A stretch of DNA of 64,000 nt. Source: Cytophagales bacterium (GTDB lineage: Bacteria; Bacteroidota; Bacteroidia; Cytophagales; Cyclobacteriaceae). The position numbers and the translations under genes were made by a program. The notes beneath the pieces are model-generated. The model had not been told where the DNA came from, ran no database searches, and worked only from the letters and a program-made list of their open reading frames with translations. Position 1 is the stretch's first letter. The number at the start of each line of letters is the position of its first letter. The stretch spans positions 1 to 64,000 of the forward strand of contig JADBYQ010000076.1 of assembly GCA_020402945.1 (NCBI GenBank), read 5' to 3'. Shown in pieces: positions 44,543 to 53,970 of the stretch.

Positions 44543-46432
44543 TTACCATCTCTTCTTCCGCTCTCCCCCACTGGCGCCACCGCTGCTGCGGCCACTGCCT
44601 CCACCGTATGAACGGCCACCACTTCCACCATAAGAGCGCTTACCTTCGCTACCTACTTTTCCTTCACCACTTCCACTGCCGCCATCAAACGAACGTCTCT
44701 TGCGTTGGTAGCCTACACCGCCTTCGCCACCACCACTTCTCCCACCACCGCCACTGCGTTCACCACCGCTGCGCTCGCGTCTTTCGCCACCACCTTCTCT
44801 GCGCTCGCCCGTCATTTCTAGCCGCACTTTGCGACCGCGTACTTCCACGCCTTCAAAGCCTTTCATCACTTGCTCGGTCACATCTTTTTCCAATTCAAAG
44901 AAAGAGAATGCACCCTTCAAGTCAATCTTGCCAATCTTACCTTTGTCAATTTCACCATAGTCACAGATCAGGCCAAGCAAATCGCCCGTCTCCAATCCAT
45001 CCATTCGGCCGATGTTGATAAACACACGGTCACCACTCGGGCGACTGTCTCTATCACGGTCATCGCGACCGTACCGATCATCACTTACAAATGATTTGGT
45101 GCGATCTGATTTGTTCAAGTCACGTGCATCGCGGTAGTACGCTAAGAAACGGTTGAACTCAATCGAAGCAAAACGCTTGATGATATCTTCTTTCGATAAG
45201 TCGATCAGTTCATGATATACTTCCGGCAAGAAGCTGTCAATCTCCTCTTCGTTCACCTCTACGTTGCGCATCTTGCGCGTCAGCTCCATGATCTTGCGTT
45301 GGCATACCTCATCACCTGTTGGGATCATGATTTTCGTAAACCTACGTTTCAATGCTTTTTCTATCTGGCTGATCTTGCCCATCTCCTTTTTAGAAACGAT
45401 GGCCAACGAAATACCTTTCTTACCGGCACGGGCCGTACGGCCGCTTCGGTGCGTGTAGTATTCCATCTCATCGGGCATGTTCATATGAATCACGTGCGTG
45501 ATACCCGTTACGTCTATACCGCGGGCAGCCACATCCGTAGCCACCAACATTTGTAACGTTTTGTTCTTAAAACTCTTCATCACACGGTCGCGTTGTATTT
45601 GCGTAAGATCCCCGTGAAGGGCATCTGCATTGTAACCATCCTTCATCAAGCTTTCGGCTACACGCTGAGTGTCAATTTTAGTACGGCAGAAGATCACCCC
45701 AAAAATATCCGTGGTGTAGTCTACCATTCTTTTCAATGCCTGATACTTATCTCGCTCATCGACTACAATGTATTGATGGTCGATGTTCTCATTGCCCTGG
45801 TTGCGCTCGCCCATGGTGAGCTCCTGCGGGTTATTCATGTAGTTCTTCGATATCTCGCGCACCTCGCGGGGCATCGTAGCCGAAAAGAGCCACACATTTT
45901 TTTCATCAGGCGTGCCCGATAAAATTTCGTCTATCGCATCTTTGAAGCCCATGTTCAACATCTCATCGGCTTCATCCAACACTACGTATTTAATCGTGCC
46001 CAGGCTTACCACCCTGCGTTCGATCAAGTCAATCAATCGGCCGGGCGTAGCGACAATAATCTGAGCGCCTCTTTTTATTTTTCTAATTTGATCTGATATA
46101 CTCGCACCGCCATATACGGTTACGATGTTCAGGTCCTTCACCGACTTGCAAAAGTTTTCTAAGTCAGTAGTAATTTGCACGCTTAGTTCGCGTGTAGGCG
46201 CCAGAACCAATGCTTGCGTGGTGCGGTCTTTCACATCGATCAGCTCGATCAACGGAAGGCCAAACGCGGCAGTTTTTCCAGTGCCCGTTTGGGCTAATCC
46301 GACCAGGTCGGTGTTTCCTTTCAACAAAACCGGGATGGCTTGTTCTTGAATGGGCGTTGGAGTTTCAAAGCCCATTTGGCGGATTGCCTCCACCACTTGC
46401 TCCGAAAGTCCCAGTTCACTAAATGATTTCAT
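44543..46432 (-). CDS. DEAD-box RNA helicase with DbpA-type RNA-binding domain
   Basis: 629 residues. Core motifs: Q motif PTPIQEQAIPVLL, I AQTGTGKTAAFGLP, Ia APTRELSVQI, II VLDEADEMLNMGF, III FSATMPREV, V ATDVAARGIDV, VI HRSGRTARAG. After the helicase core (about 1-370) comes a CsdA/DbpA-like region with an RBD fold (RVFINIGRMDGLETGDLLGLIC..., roughly 470-550). The C-terminus is a Gly/Arg/Ser-rich tail (GGERRERSGGERSGG and similar repeats, about 560-629). Likely a cold-shock or ribosome-assembly helicase, close to DeaD/CsdA. Terminator at 44429-44472. Confidence 0.93.
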   Translation of the reverse strand: MKSFSELGLSEQVVEAIRQMGFETPTPIQEQAIPVLLKGNTDLVGLAQTGTGKTAAFGLPLIELIDVKDRTTQALVLAPTRELSVQITTDLENFCKSVKDLNIVTVYGGASISDQIRKIKRGAQIIVATPGRLIDLIERRVVSLGTIKYVVLDEADEMLNMGFKDAIDEILSGTPDEKNVWLFSATMPREVREISKNYMNNPQELTMGERNQGNENIDHQYIVVDERDKYQALKRMVDYTTDIFGVIFCRTKIDTQRVAESLMKDGYNADALHGDLTQIQRDRVMKSFKNKTLQMLVATDVAARGIDVTGITHVIHMNMPDEMEYYTHRSGRTARAGKKGISLAIVSKKEMGKISQIEKALKRRFTKIMIPTGDEVCQRKIMELTRKMRNVEVNEEEIDSFLPEVYHELIDLSKEDIIKRFASIEFNRFLAYYRDARDLNKSDRTKSFVSDDRYGRDDRDRDSRPSGDRVFINIGRMDGLETGDLLGLICDYGEIDKGKIGKIDLKGAFSFFELEKDVTEQVMKGFEGVEVRGRKVRLEMTGERREGGGERRERSGGERSGGGGRSGGGEGGVGYQRKRRSFDGGSGSGEGKVGSEGKRSYGGSGGRSYGGGSGRSSGGASGGERKKRW

Positions 46433-46887
46433 TCGTTTCTAATTATTTTTTTTTGGTCTCATGGAATGGCTCACTAAGCTGCACCTCAACACTGAGCGCA
46501 GTGTGTAACCATTTCATTAAAATTGTTTATGTGTAAAAATTAAGCCGCAAAGGTAACCTAATTAATTGGAAGTGATATTATTAGCTCAATCAGCAGCCCC
46601 AAAGGGTAATCTGCTGTTGAAAGCAAAACCACCCCTACTTTATTCGGAAAAGGAGAGTTTTTGCAAGAATGGCCTGCCAGCCTGAAATAAACATCTGGGC
46701 GTGCCCCTTGCCGAGGCGGCCGGGTCGCGCTGTCGCTACTCGCCACCTGCCGCACATTCCATTTCGGGCTCAAACAGGCCGCTCCATCGCTCACGCTAAA
46801 GTTTCAATAACCATTTATCCCGGATTAAAAACGGGGAACCCCCGTTTTTTCAGAGCAATTTCTGGCGTAAATTTCCAAAAAACGACT
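46433..46887. other. Gene-free leader of the hsd locus with repeat-like GC-rich stretch
   Basis: 455 bases between the DEAD-box start and the hsdR start. From about 46660 to 46800 the sequence is GC-rich and repeat-like (e.g. GGGCGTGCCCC at 46698-46708, GCCGAGGCGGCCGGGTCGCG, CGCTCCATCGCTCACGCTAA), unlike the AT-rich surroundings. It recalls dispersed repeats seen in Flavobacteriia/Cytophagia genomes. No convincing independent gene here; the frame upstream of hsdR is open for 73 codons but not protein-like. A terminator hairpin follows at 46827-46850. Confidence 0.5.
46827..46850 (+). terminator. Terminator-like hairpin 38 bases before the hsdR start
   Basis: 10-bp stem AAAAACGGGG (46827-46836) / CCCCGTTTTT (46840-46849), 3-base loop, ending in six T. 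It would stop transcription entering from the left, or act as an attenuator if the hsd promoter lies upstream of it. Confidence 0.7.
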
Positions 46888-49800
46888 GTGGCCTTCAACG
46901 AAGACTCCCGTGTAAAAATCCCAACCATTCTGCATCTGTGCAGATTGGGCTACACATACCTTTCGTTGAACAAGGCCAAATGGGATGAGACCAACAATAT
47001 CTTCCCAGACATTTTTAAGGAGAGCATCAGCAGAATCAATTCCGACCTCAAATTAGCACCAGGCGATCTTACTCGGCTTTTCGATGAAATCGCTCTTTCA
47101 TTGGAGAATGAAGATCTGGGCAAAGTCTTTCATGAAAAACTGCTAGATCAATCCGGTGTTCGCCTGATCGACTTTAAATACTTTGATAACAACTCCTTCC
47201 ATGTTGTTACAGAGTTAACATGTAAAAAAGACGAAGAGGAATTTCGTCCAGATATTACTCTGTTGATTAATGGAATGCCACTGGTGTTCATTGAAGTAAA
47301 GAAGCCGAATAATCAAGATGGCATTCAAGCGGAGTTGAACCGAATCCACAAACGCTTTCAAAATAAGAAGTTTAGAAACTTTGTCAACATCACTCAGTTG
47401 ATGATTTTCTCCAACAACATGGAGTATCAAGAAGATTCCCTTGAGCAACTAGGAGGTGCATTCTATGCCACCACTGCTTACGGTAAAGTTTCACTTAACT
47501 ATTTCCGTGAGGACAAAGAAAGCAATTTTGACCTGAACAAAATTCTGAAGCCTATTGATCAGGATACTGAGAATCTTGTTTTGAAAGACACCAACTATGT
47601 GGGTATTAAAAACTCTCAAGAGTTTATTACTAACAAGAATCCTGATAGTCCGACTAACAGAATCTGCACCTCCCTTCTTCAGCGCGATCGACTGGCATTC
47701 CTCCTGAAGTATGCTTTTGCTTATGTGAAAAGTGAAGAAGGCTTGCAAAAGCACATCATGCGCTATCCGCAGATATTTGCTTCAAAGGCAATTCAAAAGA
47801 AATTAGATGAAGGAGTAAGAAAAGGAATCATCTGGCACACACAAGGCAGCGGTAAAACTGCGTTGGCATACTACAATGTGAAGTGCCTCACAGATTATTT
47901 TCAAAGCAAAAATATTATTCCGAAATTTTATTTCATCGTTGACAGGCTCGACCTATTGATTCAGGCAGCTAAGGAATTTAGGAGTCGGGGCCTTGTTGTG
48001 CACGAAATAGAGTCAAAGAGTGATTTTGTAAGAGATATTACGACTACTAGCGTAATTCATAATGACTCAGGTAAACGCGAAATAACAGTAGTTAACATCC
48101 AGAGGTTTCAGGATGACCCAAGTGTAACACGTAATGCCGACTATAACCTAGATATTCAGCGAGTTTATTTTCTGGATGAAGTTCATAGAAGTTACAACCC
48201 CAAAGGAAGTTTCCTGGCTAATCTGAACGAGTCCGACCCTAATGCCATCAAGATTGGTTTAACGGGCACACCTTTGCTCGGCAGCGATTACAACTCACGC
48301 GCCCTTTTCGGAAACTACATTCATAAATATTACTACAACGCCTCCATTGCCGATGGGTATACACTTCGCTTGATCCGAGAAGAGATTGAAACGAAGTACA
48401 AACTTGAGATGAAAAAGGCGTTGGAGGAGATTGATATTTTGAAAGGAGCAGGCGACAAGAAAAAAGTATACGCACATCCGAAGTTTGTAGAACCCATGCT
48501 CAAGTACATTGTAGAAGACTTTGAAAAAGCGCGGGCTACAATGGACGACCCCAGCATTGGTGGGATGGTGATATGTGATTCGTCCGAGCAAGCTGAAAAG
48601 TTGTATGAAATATTTCAGTTTAAATACGCCAATAACAGCATTGAAGAAGCATTACCACTGGCGGCTGAACCGGCACCAAGTTATGCTGAGGATAGAAAAA
48701 AGAAATATAAGCCTACCACAGCTTCCATTATTCTTTCTGACATCGGTACTAAAAAGTATCGCGAAGACTTGATCGATGACTTTAAAGACGGCAAGACTGA
48801 TTTGCTTTTTGTTTTTAATATGCTTCTTACCGGATTTGATGCACCCAGACTCAAAAAGCTATATCTAGGTCGCTTGATTAAGAAACACAATTTACTTCAA
48901 GCGCTAACGCGGGTTAATCGTACATATAAAAATTTCCGATATGGCTATGTGGTTGACTTTGCCGACATCGAAGAAGAGTTCAAGAAAACCAATCAGGATT
49001 ACTTCAACGAGTTGCAGGAAGAGTTAGGTGATGAACTTCAGCACTATTCTGATTTGTTTAAAACTACCGAAGAGATAGAGAAGGACATCCAGGAAATAAA
49101 AGAAGCTCTTTTTCATTTTAATACAGCAAATGCAGAAACGTTTTCGCAGCAGGTTTCACAGATTTCAGATCGAGGAGAAATGCTTAAGATCACGCGTGCG
49201 TTGAATACTGCGCGTGAATTGTATAACCTTATTCGTCTTTCCGGTAATTACGATTTACTTGACAAACTCGATTTTCAACAGCTTACCGTGTTGGCCCGGG
49301 TAGCCAATAGTCGATTAACAATGATCAATACGCTCGAGACGCTCAAGACCGGACAGGAGACTACCAATCTGCTAAACCTTGCCCTTGAAGATGTGATTTT
49401 CGCTTTTACTAAAATCAAAGAAGAAGAAATGGTATTGGCCGATCAGTTGCGCAATACATTACAAAGAACGCGCGAAAAGTTAGCTGGAATCTTTGATCAA
49501 AAAGACCCGGTCTTTATAAGTCTGAAAGAAGAGCTTGAAAGGCTATTTAAAAAGAAGAATCTTTCTGAAGTAACGCAGGAAGAAATGGAGGCCAATATTA
49601 AAGCGTTGAACGAAATTTATGCCAAGGCGCGTGAACTGGAACGCAAAAACCAACTGTTGCGATCCAAATATCGGAACGATGAAAAGTATGCCCGCATTCA
49701 CAAACGTTTGATGGAGAAAGACCCGCTGACCGAAAGCGAGGCTAAGCTCTTTGAAGTACTGAGTAGTCTAAAGACAGAGGTAGATAACCACATTCTCCAA

Positions 49801-49971
49801 AATTCGAATATGCTGGAGAATGAAAGCTTTGTAGAAAAAATGATTTTGCGACTGGTGATAGACCAGATTAAGAACAAACACCAGATTCCATTGGATGCTG
49901 CTACCTCTAAGAGAATCAATCAATTAATTGTAAATGAATACATGAACGAATTCCTGGGCAGGGCAGCCTGA
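46888..49971 (+). CDS. hsdR: Type I restriction enzyme, restriction/translocation subunit HsdR
   Basis: About 1027 residues from GTG 46888. This start gives VAFNEDSRVKIPTILHLCRLGY, the usual HsdR beginning, and excludes a repeat-derived upstream extension. N-terminal nuclease: FRPDITLLINGMPLVFIEVKKP (D122, E136, K138). SF2 translocase: motif I HTQGSGKTALAYY (about 317-325), II LDEVHRSYNP, III GLTGTPLLG, VI-like LLTGFDAPRLKKLYL and QALTRVNRTYKNF. The C-terminal helical part (about 770-1027) joins the complex. First gene of hsdRMS; the R2M2S complex cleaves DNA that lacks the self methylation mark. Confidence 0.95.
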   Translation: MAFNEDSRVKIPTILHLCRLGYTYLSLNKAKWDETNNIFPDIFKESISRINSDLKLAPGDLTRLFDEIALSLENEDLGKVFHEKLLDQSGVRLIDFKYFDNNSFHVVTELTCKKDEEEFRPDITLLINGMPLVFIEVKKPNNQDGIQAELNRIHKRFQNKKFRNFVNITQLMIFSNNMEYQEDSLEQLGGAFYATTAYGKVSLNYFREDKESNFDLNKILKPIDQDTENLVLKDTNYVGIKNSQEFITNKNPDSPTNRICTSLLQRDRLAFLLKYAFAYVKSEEGLQKHIMRYPQIFASKAIQKKLDEGVRKGIIWHTQGSGKTALAYYNVKCLTDYFQSKNIIPKFYFIVDRLDLLIQAAKEFRSRGLVVHEIESKSDFVRDITTTSVIHNDSGKREITVVNIQRFQDDPSVTRNADYNLDIQRVYFLDEVHRSYNPKGSFLANLNESDPNAIKIGLTGTPLLGSDYNSRALFGNYIHKYYYNASIADGYTLRLIREEIETKYKLEMKKALEEIDILKGAGDKKKVYAHPKFVEPMLKYIVEDFEKARATMDDPSIGGMVICDSSEQAEKLYEIFQFKYANNSIEEALPLAAEPAPSYAEDRKKKYKPTTASIILSDIGTKKYREDLIDDFKDGKTDLLFVFNMLLTGFDAPRLKKLYLGRLIKKHNLLQALTRVNRTYKNFRYGYVVDFADIEEEFKKTNQDYFNELQEELGDELQHYSDLFKTTEEIEKDIQEIKEALFHFNTANAETFSQQVSQISDRGEMLKITRALNTARELYNLIRLSGNYDLLDKLDFQQLTVLARVANSRLTMINTLETLKTGQETTNLLNLALEDVIFAFTKIKEEEMVLADQLRNTLQRTREKLAGIFDQKDPVFISLKEELERLFKKKNLSEVTQEEMEANIKALNEIYAKARELERKNQLLRSKYRNDEKYARIHKRLMEKDPLTESEAKLFEVLSSLKTEVDNHILQNSNMLENESFVEKMILRLVIDQIKNKHQIPLDAATSKRINQLIVNEYMNEFLGRAA

Positions 49972-49993
49972 ACTAGGTGATTAATAAATTACG

Positions 49994-51619
49994 ATGAATC
50001 CCGAATTTGAAAAAAAGACGAGAGAACTGATCGACAGCCTGAAAAGTATTTGTGCCAATTATGGTTTGGGCAACGATGGCAACGAGTTCAAAATCATTAC
50101 GCAGGTGTTTCTGTATAAATTTTTGAACGACAAGTTTGTTTACGAAATAAAGCAGACTGATAAAAAACTGGCTAAGCTTGATGCCAAAGAACTGGATGTG
50201 GTATTGCAGAAACTTTCAGTGGATGATTACGAGATGCTTTCCATGCAACTCAATGAGAATACAGCCCGGCTGAAACCCAAGCAATTCATATCCAGCTTGT
50301 TTGCACGACAAAACAAACCCAAGTTCGCGGAGATATTCGACAATACGTTGCTGGATATTGCCAAAGAAAACAGTGAAATCTTTTCAGTGATCACTGAAGG
50401 TGGAGAAAAGATTGTGCTCTTCGAGAACATCAGCAAGTATGTAACCGACAAGCGCGATGATTTCTGCAAGGCCATCATTAACAAACTGGTGAACTTCAGT
50501 TTTGAAAATATATTTCACGAGAAGTTTGATTTCTACGCCACTATCTTTGAATACCTCATTAAGGATTATAACACCAACAGTGGCGGGAAGTATGCCGAGT
50601 ATTTTACACCTCATGCGGTAGCCAAAATTATGGCCAAGTGCCTGGTGGAGGGTAAAGTAAAAAATGTAACCTGTTACGATCCCAGTGCGGGTTCCGGCAC
50701 ATTGCTCATGAACCTTGCGCACGAAATTGGTGAAGACAAGTGTATAATTTACTCTCAGGATATTTCACAGAAATCATCCAACCTGTTGCGCTTGAACCTG
50801 ATCTTGAACAACCTGGTGCACTCTATCCCTAATGTAGTAAAGGGAAACACCTTGCTTGATCCCTACCACAAAGACAAGAAAAACAAACTGCAAAAGTTTG
50901 ACTTTGTGGTGAGCAACCCGCCATTTAAACTTGACTTTTCAGATTACAGCAAGCAGCTAAACAGCAAAGAGAATAATGACCGCTTTTTTGCTGGTGTGCC
51001 TAACATACCCAACGCTAAGCTGGAATCAATGGCTATTTACCTGATGTTTTTACAACACATCATGTATTCGTTGAATGATACAGGCAAAGGCGCCATTGTC
51101 GTACCTACCGGATTTATTACAGCGCAAAGCGGTATAGAGCGCAAAATACGCGAGCGTTTAGTGGAAGACAAAATGCTGCGCGGAGTAATCTCCATGCCTA
51201 GCAACATCTTTGCTACCACAGGTACCAACGTATCTATTTTGTTTTTAGACAAGGCCAACACCAAGGGAAACATTGTATTGATGGATGCTTCTAAACTAGG
51301 TGAAACGGTGAAAGAAGGAAAAAACCAAAAGACATTGTTAAGGCCGAGTGAAGAACAACATATTATTGAAACGTTTAATGAGCATAGAGCCGTTGAAGAT
51401 TTCTCAGTCGTAGTAAGTTATGAACAGATTAAAGAGAAAAACTTCTCATTTAGTGCAGGTCAATACTTCGAGGTTAAGCTGAGCTACGTGGACATTACAA
51501 AAGATGAATTTGAAAATAGACTAAAGGAGTTTGATAGAAATCTTGAAAACCTTTTTAATCAATCTCAAGAATTAGACCGTTCAATTAGGGCTGGATTGAA
51601 AACGATTGTACATGAATAG
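49994..51619 (+). CDS. hsdM: Type I modification methyltransferase HsdM
   Basis: 541-residue N6-adenine methyltransferase, complete. An N-terminal helical domain (ICANYGLGNDGNEFKIITQVFLYKFLNDKF) precedes the catalytic domain: AdoMet motif I YDPSAGSGTLLMNLAHEIG (about 228-246), catalytic motif IV NPPF (about 309-312), GGKYAEYFTPHAVAKIMAKCL before it, and VPTGFITAQSGIERKIRERLVED after it. Starts 22 bases after hsdR and ends with an 8-base overlap with hsdS, so the three genes are one transcript. Confidence 0.96.
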   Translation: MNPEFEKKTRELIDSLKSICANYGLGNDGNEFKIITQVFLYKFLNDKFVYEIKQTDKKLAKLDAKELDVVLQKLSVDDYEMLSMQLNENTARLKPKQFISSLFARQNKPKFAEIFDNTLLDIAKENSEIFSVITEGGEKIVLFENISKYVTDKRDDFCKAIINKLVNFSFENIFHEKFDFYATIFEYLIKDYNTNSGGKYAEYFTPHAVAKIMAKCLVEGKVKNVTCYDPSAGSGTLLMNLAHEIGEDKCIIYSQDISQKSSNLLRLNLILNNLVHSIPNVVKGNTLLDPYHKDKKNKLQKFDFVVSNPPFKLDFSDYSKQLNSKENNDRFFAGVPNIPNAKLESMAIYLMFLQHIMYSLNDTGKGAIVVPTGFITAQSGIERKIRERLVEDKMLRGVISMPSNIFATTGTNVSILFLDKANTKGNIVLMDASKLGETVKEGKNQKTLLRPSEEQHIIETFNEHRAVEDFSVVVSYEQIKEKNFSFSAGQYFEVKLSYVDITKDEFENRLKEFDRNLENLFNQSQELDRSIRAGLKTIVHE

Positions 51620-52898
51620 TATTAACGAGTACAATTTTAGTGACTTGTATGAAATGGGTTCTGGAATATCTTCCAAGCCAGAACAAGCAGGTCATGGTGC
51701 GCCATTTGTTTCATTTTCAACAGTTTTCAACAACTACTTCCTCCCAGAAAAAGTCAAAGACTTAATGGATACTTCTGAAGATGAACAAGAAGTTTACTCG
51801 GTGAAAGGAGGTGATATTTTACTAACCAGAACTAGTGAAACAATCGATGAGTTAGGAATGAGTTGTGTTGTTCTTGAAGATTACCCACGAGCAACCTTCA
51901 GTGGATTTGTGAAAAGATTAAGACCTACTCAATCCGATGTTACCTATCCTAAATTCATGGGCTTTTACCTGAGGAGTAAATTCTTCAGGAAAACGATGAC
52001 GAACAATGCTGTTCTTACACTCAGAGCCAGTTTAAACGAAGATATTTTTTCTTACCTGAAGCTATATCTGCCAGATTACGATATTCAAAAAAAAATTGGT
52101 GACTTTTTGTGCTCATTAAATGCAAAGATTGACCTGAACAACCGCATCAATGCCGAGTTAGAGGTCATGGCCAAAATCATTTATGATTATTGGTTTGTGC
52201 AGTTTGATTTCCCTGATAAGAAAGGTAAACCCTACAAAACCAGCGGTGGCAAAATGGTATGGAGTGAAGAGTTGAAAAGAGAGATACCAGAGGGGTGGGA
52301 AGTAATAAAAATCTCTACACTGGCACCAGTTGTCACTGGAAAGCAAGACGCAAACTATGCTTCAGCAAATGGAATGTACAATTTTTTTACTTGTGGTGAA
52401 GAAACTCTTAAATGTGACTCATTTGAATTTGAAGGGAAAGCAGTATTGGTCGCTGGGAATGGAAATTTTAACATCAAAAGATATGAAGGTCAATTTAATG
52501 CTTATCAAAGAACTTATGTGCTGATCCCATATAATGAAAAACATTATACCCTTATCTATTTGGCAGCTAAAGATAGGATAGTTACTCTAACAAAAGGCTC
52601 TCGAGGATCCATCGTTAAATTTATCACCAAAGGCGATTTGGAAGACATACAAGTAGCGCTACCAAAGGAAGATAAATTGGATTTGTTTACAGTTTTGAAT
52701 TCTATCACCTCTACAATGGAAAAGAGAATTGAAGAAAACCAAAAACTCACCGAACTCCGCGATTGGCTTTTGCCCATGCTCATGAACGGGCAAGTAAAAA
52801 TTAAGGATGCAGAGCAGGAGTCCTCCTTCGCTATCGGTACGGAGGATAAATTGGCAATGGCTGCGGAGCCTGAAACCAACTATCGCAAAAAGAAGTGA
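51612..52898 (+). CDS. hsdS: Type I specificity subunit HsdS
   Basis: 428 residues from ATG 51612, overlapping the end of hsdM. Two target recognition domains (about 1-150 and 225-370) are separated by the conserved central helix DIQKKIGDFLCSLNAKIDLNNRINAELEVMAKIIYDYWFVQFDFP, whose counterpart occurs near the end (DLFTVLNSITSTMEKRIEENQKLTELRDWLLPMLMNGQVKI). Complete and not inverted or split. TRD1 and TRD2 set the bipartite recognition sequence, which cannot be read from the protein. A Gly/Glu-rich tail ends in NYRKKK. Three bases separate it from the HipA-like kinase gene. Confidence 0.93.
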   Translation: MNSINEYNFSDLYEMGSGISSKPEQAGHGAPFVSFSTVFNNYFLPEKVKDLMDTSEDEQEVYSVKGGDILLTRTSETIDELGMSCVVLEDYPRATFSGFVKRLRPTQSDVTYPKFMGFYLRSKFFRKTMTNNAVLTLRASLNEDIFSYLKLYLPDYDIQKKIGDFLCSLNAKIDLNNRINAELEVMAKIIYDYWFVQFDFPDKKGKPYKTSGGKMVWSEELKREIPEGWEVIKISTLAPVVTGKQDANYASANGMYNFFTCGEETLKCDSFEFEGKAVLVAGNGNFNIKRYEGQFNAYQRTYVLIPYNEKHYTLIYLAAKDRIVTLTKGSRGSIVKFITKGDLEDIQVALPKEDKLDLFTVLNSITSTMEKRIEENQKLTELRDWLLPMLMNGQVKIKDAEQESSFAIGTEDKLAMAAEPETNYRKKK

Positions 52899-52901
52899 CC
52901 A

Positions 52902-53969
52902 ATGACCCAACTATTTGACATCACCAATTGGAATGAACAACCCTGGCTCAATACAGGTGGTACCCGGAACAAAAAAATTTATCTCAACCCGGCAGATAAC
53001 GAACTCTATTATTTTAAGCAGTCGCTGAAGAAGGAAAAAAAGGATTACAAATACGAATTCTGGTCAGAGATCATCGCGTATGAAATTGGCAAGATGTGTG
53101 GGTTCAATATCCTACCCTACCACGTGGCTGTGCGGGGTAACGAAGTAGGGTGTATATCAAAGTCCATGATCAATCCCGATAAGGAAGAGTTAGTCGAAGG
53201 CGGCAGGTATATTCAAGCTTTCGACAACACATTCAATCCTGAAGATCGGTCGCTACGGAATCAATACACATTTGAATTAATCATAGCTTCTCTAGCATCT
53301 TTAAAGCTGGATAAGTATTATGAGCACTTTATCGAAGTCTTGGTCTTTGATGCTCTTATTGGAAACAGCGACCGTCACCAGGAAAACTGGGCATTTATCA
53401 CTAGCCATACTTTGTTATCAAAGTCTTTGGCTGATTTTGAGTTTTCAATTGAGCATGAGAAATTCCTTGAAGCCGCTCCAAAATTGGTTAAGAAATTTCT
53501 TCAGACAGTTTATCTTGTGAGAGGGAAACTGAGGCCAGAGTACAAAAAATTAAGGCTTACCTCTCCCAAGTACACAAAGTTTTCGCCCATCTACGACAAC
53601 GGTTGTAGCTTTGGCCGTGAGCTTGTGGACGACAGAGTATTGGAAATGATCAACGACCCAACCCTCATTGAAAAATACGTTAAAAAGGGAGAAAGTGAAA
53701 TTCACTGGCAAGGCAAGAAGGTAAGCCATTTTATTTTGCTGGATAGTCTGTTGAAAGAAGAAGATTTCAAGCAAATGGTGGAATCCCCCATAAAGAGGAT
53801 AATTGAAAAGTTTGACGAGAAGACCGCAACTGAACTTATAAACCAGGTTGACGTTGAACTGCCAGAAGATTGCGAATACATCAAAATACCTTCGGAAAGG
53901 AAGCAACTGATTTGTAAATTGGTAGTTTCGCGGTTTAATTTGTTAAAAGCACTGATCGGAGGAAAGTAA
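52902..53969 (+). CDS. HipA-like Ser/Thr kinase in the hsd operon
   Basis: 355 residues. Kinase features of the HipA family: K39 (YYFKQS) in the nucleotide pocket, catalytic D157-R-H-x-x-N162 in DALIGNSDRHQENWAF, and the metal-binding Asp in SPIYDNGCSFGREL (D232). It lacks the ~100-residue HipA N-terminal subdomain; instead the next gene supplies a related segment. No HipB-like helix-turn-helix gene is adjacent. Starts 3 bases after hsdS. HipA kinases phosphorylate translation components such as GltX or TrpS; the target here is unknown. Could be toxin, effector or regulator of the RM system. Confidence 0.75.
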   Translation: MTQLFDITNWNEQPWLNTGGTRNKKIYLNPADNELYYFKQSLKKEKKDYKYEFWSEIIAYEIGKMCGFNILPYHVAVRGNEVGCISKSMINPDKEELVEGGRYIQAFDNTFNPEDRSLRNQYTFELIIASLASLKLDKYYEHFIEVLVFDALIGNSDRHQENWAFITSHTLLSKSLADFEFSIEHEKFLEAAPKLVKKFLQTVYLVRGKLRPEYKKLRLTSPKYTKFSPIYDNGCSFGRELVDDRVLEMINDPTLIEKYVKKGESEIHWQGKKVSHFILLDSLLKEEDFKQMVESPIKRIIEKFDEKTATELINQVDVELPEDCEYIKIPSERKQLICKLVVSRFNLLKALIGGK

Positions 53970-53970
53970 A

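Noticed and set aside
44608-45018. 136-residue plus-strand ORF, His-rich
   Set aside because: It is the antisense of the Gly/Arg-rich tail of the DEAD-box helicase; its odd composition is explained by that.
46669-46887. N-terminal extension of hsdR by 73 codons
   Set aside because: The frame is open, but it crosses a GC-rich repeat and a terminator hairpin, and HsdR proteins typically begin at the FNEDSRVKIP segment; GTG 46888 is preferred.
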